Assembly: GCA_963848195.1 (NCBI GenBank)
Contig: CAWKCY010000024.1
Coordinates: forward strand, 310,001-374,000
DNA: 64,000 bases
Source: CAVQBP01 sp963848195
GTDB lineage: Bacteria > Bacteroidota > Ignavibacteria > Ignavibacteriales > Ignavibacteriaceae
Reading direction: 5' to 3'
This document shows positions 28,242-38,800 of this stretch, one piece after another. Within the stretch, counting starts at the first letter, position 1. Each line of letters starts with the position of its first letter. The notes beneath the pieces are model-generated. The model searched no databases. It saw only the letters and a list, made by a program, of their open reading frames with translations, and had not been told where the DNA came from. The translations under genes were made by a program, and so were the position numbers.

Positions 28242-29027
28242 ATGCAATTAATATTCTTAATAGTTTTGTCTGCCATACCTCTTCTTGCTTTGGCTCAGGA
28301 ACCGGACGTTCCCGATTGGGCAATACCCGGTTCAGAAAAACATCAGCAAGTATCACCGCCGTCAGATTTTCACAGGCCTGCCAGAACTTTAAATGTACCG
28401 ATTGGTATTTTTGAAGGACAGTCGGATGTTGGAGCAGCGCTTGTTCCGGGAGGCTCAGGTTATGATCCGGTAACGAAGGAGTACACTATTACTTCAGCCG
28501 GTTATAATATATGGTATGTTCGCGATGAATTCCGTTTCCTGTGGAAAAAGATGTCAGGAGATGTTTCGCTTGCATCCGATATTAGCTTTCCGGATTCATT
28601 AGGTTACTTTGACCGAAAAGCTGTACTTATAATTCGGGAGAGCCTTGACGACGACTCAAAGGAAGCTATTGTTGCCCTTCATGGTGACGGTATGATTCAC
28701 CTTGCATGGCGGCCTGTAAAGGGTCATCGTATAAAAGATATGGAATACCGTATCGGCAGCCGCGGTGGATTGCCGGGAGGTAAATCGCCGGATGATCTAG
28801 TTACTGCTCATGCCAAACGGCTCGGTATCGAAAAATGTGGCGATTCTATATCCCTTTTTGTAAGTATGGATGGTGAGCAGATGAACCAATTCGGTTCACC
28901 CATTCAGTTACATATTACTGAACCTTTTTATGTTGGAATTGGTTTTTGCTCTCATCTGCCGGACAAAGCCGATACGGCAATATTATCAAATGTTGTTCTT
29001 GAAAATGCTGCCGGAAAAGTTCGCTGA
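28242..29027 (+). CDS. Exported concanavalin-like (DUF1349-type) protein
   Basis: 261 residues with a short signal peptide (MQLIFLIVLSAIPLLALAQ). The body is beta-rich. YDPVTKEYTITSAGYNIWY, FRFLWKKMSGDVSLASDISF and KAVLIIRESLDDDSKEAIVA, with ALHGDGMIHLAWR, match a family often mislabelled as TolR/TolB-like, which has a jelly-roll lectin fold. It probably binds carbohydrate. It is the first gene of a four-gene same-strand group with spacings of 54, 50 and 11 bp, all exported. Confidence 0.65.
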   Translation: MQLIFLIVLSAIPLLALAQEPDVPDWAIPGSEKHQQVSPPSDFHRPARTLNVPIGIFEGQSDVGAALVPGGSGYDPVTKEYTITSAGYNIWYVRDEFRFLWKKMSGDVSLASDISFPDSLGYFDRKAVLIIRESLDDDSKEAIVALHGDGMIHLAWRPVKGHRIKDMEYRIGSRGGLPGGKSPDDLVTAHAKRLGIEKCGDSISLFVSMDGEQMNQFGSPIQLHITEPFYVGIGFCSHLPDKADTAILSNVVLENAAGKVR

Positions 29028-29081
29028 TAATGTACGAGTTTTGTAAATAATTGTTTATATACCTCTTTTGGAGTGCAGTTA

Positions 29082-31016
29082 ATGATTCGAAAAAAACTAT
29101 TCCTGATTTCTGTAATTATATTGTTAATTATAAACCTTCCTTTTGCCAAATCACATGCTGGCAAAATATCCGAAATTCACGTTTGGGAGATGCAGGAGAT
29201 TGTACTCAAAGCAGAAAAAGATTATCAAAATCCCTATACGGATGTAACATGCTGGGTGGAACTTACTGGACCCGGTTTTTCAAAAAGGGTTTACGGTTTT
29301 TGGGATGGGGACAATTTATTTAAAGTTCGCTTTGTTGCAGCAGTGCCCGGAAAGTGGTACTGGAAGAGCGGCTCAAATCAACCTCAGGACAAAGGACTGA
29401 ATAATATTACCGGTGAATTTACAGCAGTTAGTTGGATTAAAGAAGAGGAATCGGAAAACCCGAATCGACATGGTTTTATACGCGCTACACCCAACGGCCA
29501 TGCCCTGCAGTATGCCGATGGTACTCCTTTTTTTCTTATCGGAGATACCTGGCTTGCCGGATCGACCTGGCGGCTTCCTTTTCGAGACGCAGTCACTTCA
29601 AAAAATTATGTGCCTGCTCCGGGGATTGGTTTTGAAGACGCAGTTATGTATCGAAAGAGAATGGGTTTTAATTCAGTTAGTATGATTTCCTGTTTCCCCA
29701 ACTGGGATTCAGACACACATCCAAGTACATATGCGGATTCGAATGGTATATTTATCAGGAATGCGTGGGAAAAATTCGGTTATGATGTTTCGGACGCTTT
29801 AGGTACTAACGCTTCTGGAGAATCGGGTTACTGGGGAACATTCACTGCTAAAAATATGCGTGATGAATATGGTAACCTCCCTTTTGAAATGTCCAGGAAA
29901 CATAAAGGTGTATCGGATTTCGATCACATAAATCCTGATTATTTTAAAAGCCTGGATAAAAAAATGAAATATCTCCAGGAACAAGGATTCGTTCCTTTGC
30001 TGGAAACAGTGAGAAGGGATGTGGGTCCTTCATGGAAAGCTTATTTTAATTTTAAAGAATCTTTTGCAAGGTTTGTTCAGTATATTATCTCAAGGTATGG
30101 GGCTTTCAATTTTATTTTTAGCGGGATTCACCTCGACTGGATCCCGAAAGATTTCAGTCTTACTGCTGATGAGTTTAACGATGCACTGACTTATCATTTG
30201 AAAAAATACGGGCCAATGCCATTCGGACAACCATGTACTGCATTGATAAACAATTCTACTTATCTTCAATTTGGCCATGGCAAAAACTGTCCGTGGCTGA
30301 ACATGCACAGTGTTGGTAACAAACCGCGCGATCACAGGGTTTCCACAGCAATTGATACACTTTTTAATCTCGTACCCCCTTATCCTGCAATCAATTTTGA
30401 ACCATATTATACGGGATGGAATCATGAAATTAATAAGCCAAACGGCGAGCGTCCTCCTGCAAATTCGGACAGGGATAATTATTTTTCCCGGGCACAGATG
30501 TACGGCTCAGTGCTCTCAGGCGGATTGTCGGGACATGTGTACGGAACTGCCGCTTACGATATTACAACCACAGGTGAACCGGAAGGAGCTCGTCCGCATA
30601 TCTGGGATGCGTTAAAATATAGAGCTGGTGCTGAAATGCAATATCTTGCAAAATTTATTTTATCTGAAGGTGATAAATACGAACAACTTCAGCCGGCTAT
30701 AAAAAATATCCATCCGCAAAAAGCTCCTGATAGCCCTGAAGCAGGGCTTGACGGCTGGTCATATATGATGAGAACTCAGGATAACTCGCTGGCTTTATTA
30801 TATTTCGAAAATCATTCTGTGATACCAACTTTGAGCGGTTTTACGCCTGGCGGGATTTATGGTCTTAAATGGTTCAATACTCGCACGGGTGAATGGAAAG
30901 AAAAAATTATTTTATCAGCCGATAACAAAGGCGTAATTATATTACCTAACTTTCCCGATGGAGAAAGGATTTCTTTTACTGACTGGGCTGCTAAACTTTA
31001 TATTGAAAAAAACTAA
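29082..31016 (+). CDS. Exported DUF5060/DUF4038-type glycoside hydrolase
   Basis: 644 residues. The ATG at 29082 is preferred to the GTG nine bases earlier because GGAG at 29069-29072 is then properly spaced. Signal peptide: KKLFLISVIILLIINLPF. The DUF5060 immunoglobulin-like domain (about 25-115) has TCWVELTGPGFSKRVYGFWD. The DUF4038-like TIM barrel (about 130-530) begins with PNGHALQYADGTPFFLIGDT and includes FNFIFSGIHLDWIP. A C-terminal beta domain (ALLYFENHSVIPTLSG, LKWFNTRTGEW) resembles the collagen-binding-like module of these enzymes. Relatives cleave plant-type side chains such as apiosides or rhamnosides. The exact specificity is unknown. Confidence 0.78.
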   Translation: MIRKKLFLISVIILLIINLPFAKSHAGKISEIHVWEMQEIVLKAEKDYQNPYTDVTCWVELTGPGFSKRVYGFWDGDNLFKVRFVAAVPGKWYWKSGSNQPQDKGLNNITGEFTAVSWIKEEESENPNRHGFIRATPNGHALQYADGTPFFLIGDTWLAGSTWRLPFRDAVTSKNYVPAPGIGFEDAVMYRKRMGFNSVSMISCFPNWDSDTHPSTYADSNGIFIRNAWEKFGYDVSDALGTNASGESGYWGTFTAKNMRDEYGNLPFEMSRKHKGVSDFDHINPDYFKSLDKKMKYLQEQGFVPLLETVRRDVGPSWKAYFNFKESFARFVQYIISRYGAFNFIFSGIHLDWIPKDFSLTADEFNDALTYHLKKYGPMPFGQPCTALINNSTYLQFGHGKNCPWLNMHSVGNKPRDHRVSTAIDTLFNLVPPYPAINFEPYYTGWNHEINKPNGERPPANSDRDNYFSRAQMYGSVLSGGLSGHVYGTAAYDITTTGEPEGARPHIWDALKYRAGAEMQYLAKFILSEGDKYEQLQPAIKNIHPQKAPDSPEAGLDGWSYMMRTQDNSLALLYFENHSVIPTLSGFTPGGIYGLKWFNTRTGEWKEKIILSADNKGVIILPNFPDGERISFTDWAAKLYIEKN

Positions 31017-31066
31017 AATAATTGAACTGAATGAACAGTAAATTCTAACAATCATACGGGGTTTTT

Positions 31067-32260
31067 ATGTTGACTCACCAAAAAAGTCTAATAATATTTA
31101 TTCTGATTATGTTCACCATAAAACTGCAAGCACAGTTTGTTGATAATTTTGATCATAAAAAAATAGAAGGATGGTTCTTTTTTACTGGTGACGGTCATGC
31201 AGCAATGGATTTTGTTCAGAAGAACGGCTATGCAACAATAGTTGTTGACGGAAGTAAAGACAGGGACAATGTTTACTGGACATTAATTAAGCGCGATGTT
31301 ACTTCTTCCCTTGATATGAACAAATTTAAAGATCCTTCATATCAATTGCGTGTTGAGGCAAAAGTGCGGCTTCACAATGCCCCCCGTCGTGTTAACATGA
31401 TGGTAAATACGCAAAGAACAACCAACTTTCATATTGACCTCATGGAGTTTGATATACCGGATACAACAGACTGGCATATCATCAGTATGACCACCAAAAA
31501 ATTTGACGTCCTTCCCGGTGATACGGTTTATGTTCAGTTGTGCGTAACTGATTATGGTTTAGGTAAATATTACGTGGACCTGGATTATTACCGTGCCAAT
31601 ATTGTAAATGTTAATGCAGCCGGACCGGATAAAGGAGTACTTGTACCCTATCATTCCCCTATTCCTGATGTAAGTACTTTCTCAAATCATCTTGAAGTTG
31701 CTCAGGATTGTCTGATCAATACTTATTATCCTGATTTAAATTTTAATAACTGGAGCGTTAAAGAAAATGGCGCAGAAACAAGGATACTAGAGATAAATGG
31801 TAATCAATGGGCAATATTAAGATGGGATTTTGAAAAATATAAAGATAAGAAAGCTGAGGGTGCAGGTTTACTGGAATTGACAACACAATCTGTTACAAAA
31901 GGAGGGAATTATATTGAAGCCTATGGTCAGGACTTTGGTGAAGAGTTTGGTAAAATAAGAGTTATTGAAATACTTGGTGGCGACCCTGTGTGGGATCAAA
32001 ATAAAGTAACATTTAATAATCTTACAAAAGGGGAAGAGTATGCGGCTATCTTTAATACACAAATGGTTTATGATACTGAATTATCCGAAGATAAAGGCGG
32101 AAAAAATTTTATAACTATTTCAAGGCCAGTTTTGCAAAGAATGATTGACGGAAAAACAAAAGGTTTACTTATCCGTCCGCTTGGTGCAATTGATGCCTCA
32201 TTTTATGCTTCGGAAAATAAAATGGAAGTAAGCCCTAAACTGCATTTTAATATTGAATAA
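31067..32260 (+). CDS. Exported two-domain beta protein (CBM-like plus DNRLRE-like)
   Basis: 397 residues. The signal peptide is QKSLIIFILIMFTIKLQAQ. The N-terminal half (FVDNFDHKKIEGWFFFTGDG, then FKDPSYQLRVEAKVRL and YVDLDYYRANIV) is a beta-sandwich of the carbohydrate-binding-module kind. The C-terminal half (VAQDCLINTYYPDLNFNNWS, then GNQWAILRWDFEKYK) follows the DNRLRE-type pattern used in adhesive and enzyme-associated modules. No catalytic residues are recognised. It sits between two hydrolase genes. Confidence 0.55.
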   Translation: MLTHQKSLIIFILIMFTIKLQAQFVDNFDHKKIEGWFFFTGDGHAAMDFVQKNGYATIVVDGSKDRDNVYWTLIKRDVTSSLDMNKFKDPSYQLRVEAKVRLHNAPRRVNMMVNTQRTTNFHIDLMEFDIPDTTDWHIISMTTKKFDVLPGDTVYVQLCVTDYGLGKYYVDLDYYRANIVNVNAAGPDKGVLVPYHSPIPDVSTFSNHLEVAQDCLINTYYPDLNFNNWSVKENGAETRILEINGNQWAILRWDFEKYKDKKAEGAGLLELTTQSVTKGGNYIEAYGQDFGEEFGKIRVIEILGGDPVWDQNKVTFNNLTKGEEYAAIFNTQMVYDTELSEDKGGKNFITISRPVLQRMIDGKTKGLLIRPLGAIDASFYASENKMEVSPKLHFNIE

Positions 32261-32271
32261 TGAATTGAACC

Positions 32272-34410
32272 ATGAAAAGAATCATTCCCATACTTATTAC
32301 CATTTGCTGCCTGTTTTCGGAAACATCTTTTGCAAAGAGCGTCTTCGTCCGGTATAATAAAGGTGTTCCCCAGATTGAATATGCTGCACGGAAATTAACA
32401 GAAGCACTTGTTGAAAGAAATTATGATGTTACAAATGCCGGCACTACTTATGATTTTCTCATCAGCCTTGTTGTAAATCCAAACAGGCTTGGTCCCGAAG
32501 CATTTTCAATATTACCTGATGGTAAGGCGATAACGATTTACGGTGGGGATAAGCGCGGATTAATATATGGAACTTTGGCTTTGGTTGAGCATTTAAGGAA
32601 TGGCATTCCACTGGAAACCATAAAGAGTGAAGACGATAAGCCCGGGTGTGAATTCAGGGGAATAAAATTTAATTTACCCTGGCATACTTACCGCCCAAGT
32701 TCTGCTCTGGATCAACACTATCAGACAGTGCGTAATTTGAAATTCTGGGAAGCGTTTCTTGATATGATGGTAGAGAATCGTTTTAATGTAATCAGTCTGT
32801 GGAATTTAGATCCTTATACATTTATGATTAAGCCTAAAAATTTTCCCGAAGCTAGTCCCTGGTCTGAAAAAGAAATGTCGGAGTGGCAGCACTTTTATCA
32901 TGAATTATTCCGGATGGCCAAGGAACGCGGGCTTGATACCTATGTCGTTCATTGGAATATATTTGTCAGCAAGGAGTTTGCTAAGGCTCATAATGTTGCC
33001 AAAGAAAATTTTTATCCTAATTATTTTGTAAAAGGGGATACCTCTGAAATTGTTCGAAATTACATGCGTGAATGTGTAAAACAGGTGCTGCAGGAATATC
33101 CTAATCTGGATGGTATAGGTATTTCCCAGGGAGAAGGTATGGCCGGTATGACGCCAATGCAGCGGCAGGAATGGGTTGATGATGTTCTTATAAAAGGTAT
33201 GCTTGGGGCAGGACGTCCCGTGAAACTGATAAACCGGGTACCTTTTTCTTCAGGCACCAGTTCAGATCCGGGTGTAAGCAAGAATGTTGAAGAAGTGACC
33301 CGCAATTCCATGGAGAGCCTGGGGAATAGTTTTGAAGGACCAATCTGGGTACCAATTAAATTCAACTGGTCGCACGGCCATTCGACTACTAAGCTTATTA
33401 AAGTACACGGTGGAAAGCTTGGTGATACATATTTCAAGCCGGAACCAAAGAATTATAAAATTGTCTGGACTGTCCGCAACGAAGATTTTTTTGCATTGCG
33501 ATGGGGTGTACCTGATTTTATTCGTAAGCATATAGCTGAAAATGGACAGGCGGATTTTGTTGGCGGTTATTTCATCGGCTCTGAAACTTATATACCTGCA
33601 CTGGATTATTTCACCGCAGTTAAAGGACCCGTGAAATGGAGATGGGCATTCCAGCGGCAGTGGTTGTTCTATAAACTTTGGGGTAGGCTGCTTTATGATC
33701 CGAACACTCCCGATGAAGTATTTCAGGCTGAGTTTAACAGGCGTTACGGATCGAAAGGTGATAATTTATTGAAGGCATACGCACTTGCTTCGAGTACACA
33801 ATTGCGCCTTGCTTGTCTTTACGATTCGAAATGGGATTTCACACTTTACTGTGAAGGCTTTTTAGCATTGCAGGGTGATACCACAAAGTATATTTCCGTT
33901 GACCGGCTAATTGATCAGCCAACTATGGATCCGGATTATGTATCTGTAAAAGATTACGTGGAAAAAACCTTAAAAGGTGAGACTTTTGCGGATGATTGTG
34001 TTACACCTGACAAGCTTGCGGATAGTCTGGAAAAAGATAACCGCGAAGCGCTTCATCTCGTTGAAAATATTGATGTTTCCGGAGATGCTTCGCTTATGTA
34101 TGAAGAAGCTGATGTAAAGGTCTGGGCATATTTGGGTCTACACCTGGCAGAAAAGCTTAGAGGAGCGATTGCATTGCAGACCTATAGGCTGCAGGGATTA
34201 TTGCATGACGAAGCTATTCAGCATTTAAAAAATGCTCTTTCATACTGGGATAAAATAATTGAGATTACCGGGCCAATATATAAGGATATGCCGTTAACTC
34301 ATTATAATAATAATTTTTTCACGGCTAATAATAATAACCTGTTTCACTGGGCATTAATTCGCGACCAGGTTGCAAGAGATGTAGACATTGCAATAGCAGG
34401 TAAGAAATAA
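32272..34410 (+). CDS. Exported glycoside hydrolase with GH67N-like N-terminal domain (alpha-glucuronidase-like)
   Basis: 712 residues, signal peptide IIPILITICCLFSETSFA. The N-terminal 110 residues (QIEYAARKLTEALVERNY and IYGGDKRGLIYGTLALVEHL) form the alpha/beta domain that precedes the barrel in GH20, GH67 and GH84 enzymes. The barrel opens with FRGIKFNLPWHTYRP and has FLDMMVENRFNVISLWNLD and LDGIGISQGEGMAGM, the last carrying a candidate catalytic Glu. Annotation as alpha-glucuronidase-like is by overall pattern, and the activity is inferred. It is the last gene of the glycan locus, 11 bp behind its neighbour. Confidence 0.65.
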   Translation: MKRIIPILITICCLFSETSFAKSVFVRYNKGVPQIEYAARKLTEALVERNYDVTNAGTTYDFLISLVVNPNRLGPEAFSILPDGKAITIYGGDKRGLIYGTLALVEHLRNGIPLETIKSEDDKPGCEFRGIKFNLPWHTYRPSSALDQHYQTVRNLKFWEAFLDMMVENRFNVISLWNLDPYTFMIKPKNFPEASPWSEKEMSEWQHFYHELFRMAKERGLDTYVVHWNIFVSKEFAKAHNVAKENFYPNYFVKGDTSEIVRNYMRECVKQVLQEYPNLDGIGISQGEGMAGMTPMQRQEWVDDVLIKGMLGAGRPVKLINRVPFSSGTSSDPGVSKNVEEVTRNSMESLGNSFEGPIWVPIKFNWSHGHSTTKLIKVHGGKLGDTYFKPEPKNYKIVWTVRNEDFFALRWGVPDFIRKHIAENGQADFVGGYFIGSETYIPALDYFTAVKGPVKWRWAFQRQWLFYKLWGRLLYDPNTPDEVFQAEFNRRYGSKGDNLLKAYALASSTQLRLACLYDSKWDFTLYCEGFLALQGDTTKYISVDRLIDQPTMDPDYVSVKDYVEKTLKGETFADDCVTPDKLADSLEKDNREALHLVENIDVSGDASLMYEEADVKVWAYLGLHLAEKLRGAIALQTYRLQGLLHDEAIQHLKNALSYWDKIIEITGPIYKDMPLTHYNNNFFTANNNNLFHWALIRDQVARDVDIAIAGKK

Positions 34411-34836
34411 AGGTTATTCATAATCAAGATCGTGCATTAATTTTAAGTTATACTGCTTTTAATGAAAAGGAAATAAAAAAAGATATCCAGAAATTAAAAA
34501 GGTGCTTCATAAATCTTCATATTTTATTATAATTGATGCGTTCATTACTGAGGCCACTGACCATACTCCCTATATTTAATGTAGAAGATCTTCCTAGCGG
34601 GGATTATTTCTATTTAACGACAGATGATTGAGTACAACAAATTAGAAAAATGAAGATAGTTAAATATATTTCTTTTAAAAATTAATCGGAGTTATTCATG
34701 TAATTTGCATGGTGATACTTGTTAATGGAATGCAACCCCTTTTCCTTTTACTGACTTTACTATAGATACCTAATAAAAATTAATCCACTATTCAACTTTA
34801 AAGCCTCAATTCGTTCAAAATTGAGGCTTTTTAAGT
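34411..34836. other. Intergenic region between the glycan locus and tRNA genes
   Basis: No intact gene is visible. A plus-strand frame at 34414-34530 (VIHNQDRALILSYTAFNEKE) resembles the last residues of an aminotransferase-like protein. A second, at about 34535-34631, ends in VEDLPSGDYFYLTTDD, which recalls a type IX sorting tail. Both lack the rest of the gene and could be chance. A perfect hairpin lies at 34801-34829. Confidence 0.4.
34801..34832 (-). terminator. Hairpin terminator next to tRNA-Val
   Basis: AAGCCTCAATT (34801-34811) pairs perfectly with AATTGAGGCTT (34819-34829) over a 7-nt loop. T-rich bases follow on the plus side (TTTAA) and CTTTAAA on the minus side. It lies just 3' of the minus-strand tRNA genes, so it most likely ends their transcript, but it can act both ways. 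Confidence 0.65.
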
Positions 34837-34910
34837 GGGCGCTCACGGATTCGAACCGCGGACCCTCTGCTTGTAAGGCAGATGCTCTGAACCAGCTGAG
34901 CTAAGCGCCC
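34837..34910 (-). tRNA. tRNA-Val (anticodon TAC)
   Basis: The 74-nt minus-strand sequence folds as a full cloverleaf. Acceptor GGGCGCT pairs with AGCGCCC. The D-arm is GCTCAGCTGGTTCAGAGC. Anticodon stem TCTGC/GCAGA encloses loop CTTACAA, giving anticodon TAC, which reads GUA. The T-arm is GCGGTTCGAATCCGT. The 3' CCA is not encoded. Confidence 0.95.
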
Positions 34911-35045
34911 TTTTATATTAGTATGAAGTTTGTAGTATGTTGTTTGTTGTTTTCTATAACATTGTTAAAAATTAAAGGACAAATCTAAAGAAAAATATGT
35001 AGATTGCAAACTACCGACCACCAACCTTCAACCACCAACTCTTTG

Positions 35046-35118
35046 AGCGAGCGACGGGGCTCGAACCCGCGACATTCAGCTTGGGAAGCTGACACTCTAC
35101 CAACTGAGTTACGCTCGC
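35046..35118 (-). tRNA. tRNA-Gly (anticodon CCC)
   Basis: The 73-nt minus-strand cloverleaf has acceptor GCGAGCG/CGCTCGC, D-arm ACTCAGTTGGTAGAGT, anticodon stem TCAGC/GCTGA around loop TTCCCAA, giving anticodon CCC, and T-arm GCGGGTTCGAGCCCCGT. The discriminator is U and CCA is not encoded. It is 135 bp from tRNA-Val on the same strand, so a shared transcript is likely. Confidence 0.93.
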
Positions 35119-35338
35119 ATTTCTTCTAATCAAACTTAATTTTTTATTCCATATTTGTCAATAATTCCCGAAGGTACTTTTTACTATAAAAGGTGTAACA
35201 TTTACACCCACGTCGTTTTTCCTGCTGCAATTATTAAAATAAAAATATAATATTACGAATTCCTATGGCATAAAAAATGTTCCAAAGTACGCCTGACAAA
35301 TTGCATTAGGATTTCAATAGGCATTAATAAAGATAATA

Positions 35339-35725
35339 ATGGATAACGAAAAAAAGAAAATTTTAATTGTAGAGGATGAATTTATTGTTGCGGCCGATAT
35401 AAGAATGACACTTCAGAGGCTAAATTATAATGTTACTTCAAGCATTGATAATGGTGCGGATGCAATTAGGATAACAGAACTTGAAAAACCTGATTTAGTT
35501 TTAATGGATATAACTTTAAAAGGAAACCTTGATGGAATTGAAACGGCTAAAATAATTATGAGTAGATTTAAAATACCTATAATTTATTTATCAGCTTTAA
35601 ATGATGAAGAGACTATTTATAAAGCTCTTTCGACTAAGCCTTTCGGTTATTTAATTAAACCTTTTGCCCCTATCGAACTTCATACCGTTATAGAATCAGT
35701 ATTTGTAAAATTACAAGTATTTTAG
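35339..35725 (+). CDS. Stand-alone response regulator receiver protein
   Basis: 128 residues, CheY-like only. The acidic pocket is in ILIVEDEFIVAADI, and the phosphoacceptor Asp57 is in LVLMDITLKGNLDG. The conserved Ser/Thr is in IIYLSALND, and the Lys is in GYLIKPFAP. No output domain is attached. The VAADI and LKGNLDGIETA wording is that of receivers that usually feed into phosphorelays or PAS kinases. No kinase is adjacent, so the partner is elsewhere. Confidence 0.92.
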   Translation: MDNEKKKILIVEDEFIVAADIRMTLQRLNYNVTSSIDNGADAIRITELEKPDLVLMDITLKGNLDGIETAKIIMSRFKIPIIYLSALNDEETIYKALSTKPFGYLIKPFAPIELHTVIESVFVKLQVF

Positions 35726-35841
35726 TTCCAAAGACATAGGTAAAGTCGATATCCTATTAGAGAAAATTAAAAAAGATGCTATCTTATTCTTGTGTTATAC
35801 TGGAATTAACGGCTGTCAGATGGCTGTTAGATATTCAATAA

Positions 35842-38800
35842 TTAAAGCTTAAATGCTTTTTCAACCAGGTCTTTCTGCTGCTGCATAGATATTTTAGCAG
35901 AGCCGACAGCAGGACTGGCGCTTTCTGGTCTGCCTGCATAGTATAATCTCTGACCTTTGAAGAGGTCTTCGGAGAGTCTCGGTACTAGAAAATTCCAGGC
36001 TCCCATATTCATTGGTTCTTCTTGAACCCATACAATTTTTTTAGTGTTTGAATAAGATGCAAGTATATCTTTTATCTGCTCATTTTTATATGGATATAAT
36101 TGTTCTATTCTTATAATTACAGCTTTTTCATCAAGGTTGTTATCATTTCTATATTTTTTAAGATTATAATATACTTTCCCGCTAGCTAATATAACTCTTT
36201 CAACATCATGCTTATTTTCGACCGGGTCGTCAATAATTTCCTTAAAAGTGCCGGCAATGAAATCCTCTTTAGGTGATTTTGCCTCCGGATGCCTGAGAAG
36301 ACTTTTGGGTGTCATGATAATCAAAGGACGTCTTTCAACTCTTTTTATCTGCCTTCTTAATAGATGGAAATACTGAGCGGGAGTAGTCGGATTACAAACC
36401 TGCATATTATCTTCTGCACATAGGATTAAAAATCTCTCAAGCCTTGCACTGGAGTGTTCCGAGCCCTGACCTTCATAACCGTGAGGGAGGAGCATTACAA
36501 CACTATTAGGCATCTGCCACTTTTCAAAGGAAGCTACAATAAAATTATCAATAATTACCTGAGCACCATTGGCAAAATCGCCAAACTGAGCTTCCCAGAT
36601 AACCAAAGCCAAGGGGTCTGCCGTACTGTAGCCGTATTCAAATCCTAGTACAGCGGCTTCCGAAAGCAGACTGTCGAGCGGTTCAATTTTAGCTTGATTA
36701 CCAAACATATGATTGAGAGGAATATATTCTTCACCCGTTTGTACATTGGATAAAGCGAGATGTCGCTGACTGAATGTTCCTCTAACACTGTCCTGCCCGC
36801 TTAATCTAACAGGTGTTCCTTCATAAAGCAAACTACCAAAAGCAATTGATTCGGCGAAAGCCCATTCGGCTTCTGTCTCTCCATTTATAAAAGTTTTTCT
36901 TAGATCAAGAGATTTTTTTAACTTCGGATGTATAGCGAAATCATCGGGGAGTCTTGTTATACCGAGAACAACTTTTTTTAATATCTCTTCACTTATAGCA
37001 GTATCCTTAACAGGAACTGCAGATTCTATTTTTTCTTTAGATACAGCAAGTGGAACATCTGTATTGAAGGAAGTAGCTTTCTTTTTAATTCGATCGAATG
37101 CCTGGCTCAGTGAATCAGTAATTTTATTCTGCATTTCTTCTATTTCTTCAGAAGAAAGCACTTTATTTTTTAATAATGTACCGGCATAAATTTCCCGAAC
37201 TGAAGGTTGGTTTTTAATTTTTTCATATAAAAGAGGTTGTGTAAATCCCGGTTCATCCCCTTCATTATGACCGTGCCTTCTATATCCGAATAGATCAATG
37301 ACCACATCTTTTTTGAATTCCTGTTTAAATTCCAGGGCAAGTTTAGTAACCCAGAGAGCAGCTTCGGGGTCATCCCCGTTAACATGAAATATCGGCGCCT
37401 GAATCATTTTTGCTACATCTGTTGCATATACAGATGACCTTGCGTCTTCAGGTCCGGTTGTAAATCCGATCTGATTATTAATAATAATGTGAACAGTTCC
37501 ACCAGTTCGATAACCGCTTAATTGTGAAAGGTTCAAAGTTTCGGCAACTATTCCCTGACCAGCAAAAGCTGCATCACCATGAATTAAGACAGACATAATT
37601 TTCCTATGACTTTTGCTATCGCCGAGCCTTGTTTGTTTTGCCCTGGTAATACCTTCAACTACAGGGTTTACCCATTCAAGATGACTTGGGTTAGATGCAA
37701 CAGAAACAGTAATTATCTTCCCATTTTTTGTTTTAAATTCGCCGGCAGCACCCAAATGATATTTAACATCACCTGAACCTTGAATTGATTCAGGATCTAT
37801 TATATCTTCAAATTCAGAGAATATGGAATCATACGTTTTACCGATAATATTTGCGAGAACATTTAACCTTCCTCTATGGGCCATACCCAGAACGGCTTCT
37901 TTTATATTATGTTCAGCAGCTAAATTCAAAAGGAAATCCAAAACCGGAATTAAAGTTTCGGAGCCTTCAAGGGAGAACCTTTTATGCCCTATGAATCTAT
38001 TGTGAATAAAATGTTCAAAACTTTCAGCGGTAATTAGTTTGTTTAAGATGGTCTTTTTCGATTCAGGCGAGAAATTTGGAATATTCTTTAATGGTTCCAT
38101 TTTGCGCTGAAGCCATCTTTTTTCTTCCGGGTGCTGAATATGCATATATTCGATGCCAATATTTTCACAATATGTTTTCTGAAGTATATCTAAAATCTCT
38201 CTTAAAGTAGCGGTTTTCCCTTCAACCAGTCCACCGGTAATAAATTCTCTATCGTAATCCCAGAATGTAAGTTTATAGGTAGCAGGGTCAAGCTCATCAT
38301 GATAAACACATTGTTCATTCAGAGGATCGAGATTTGCAATTAAGTGTCCGCGAACCCGGTACATATTTATTAATTGCAGAACCCTTGCCTGTTTTTCAAT
38401 TTCTTCAGTGTTAGAGGATTGATTGAAAGCTCCCGGCTGGTAATCCGTTTTCCATGTTAAAGGCTGAGCCGGAATTTTTAATGAATTGAAGATCCCTTCA
38501 TAAAAATCGTTATTTCCGAGAAGCAGATCATTCACTTCTTTTAAGAATAATCCTGATTCGGCACCTTGAATTATTCTATGGTCATAAGTGCTGGTAATGT
38601 TCATCACTTTACTGACTCCCAGACCTGAAATAGTTGCAGGAGACATAGCCATATATTCAGCGGGGTACTGAATTGCACCGGTAGCAATAATGGTTCCTTG
38701 TCCAACCATTAATCTAGGAACAGAAGCCACTGTTCCCAATGTACCCGGATTAGTTAATGTAATTGTAGTTCCTAAAAATTCATTGGGATCTATTTTCCCT

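Noticed and set aside
34837..35118. tRNA genes as attachment site of an integrated element
   Set aside because: No integrase gene and no direct repeat of a tRNA 3' end was found near 28 kb or elsewhere in the window.
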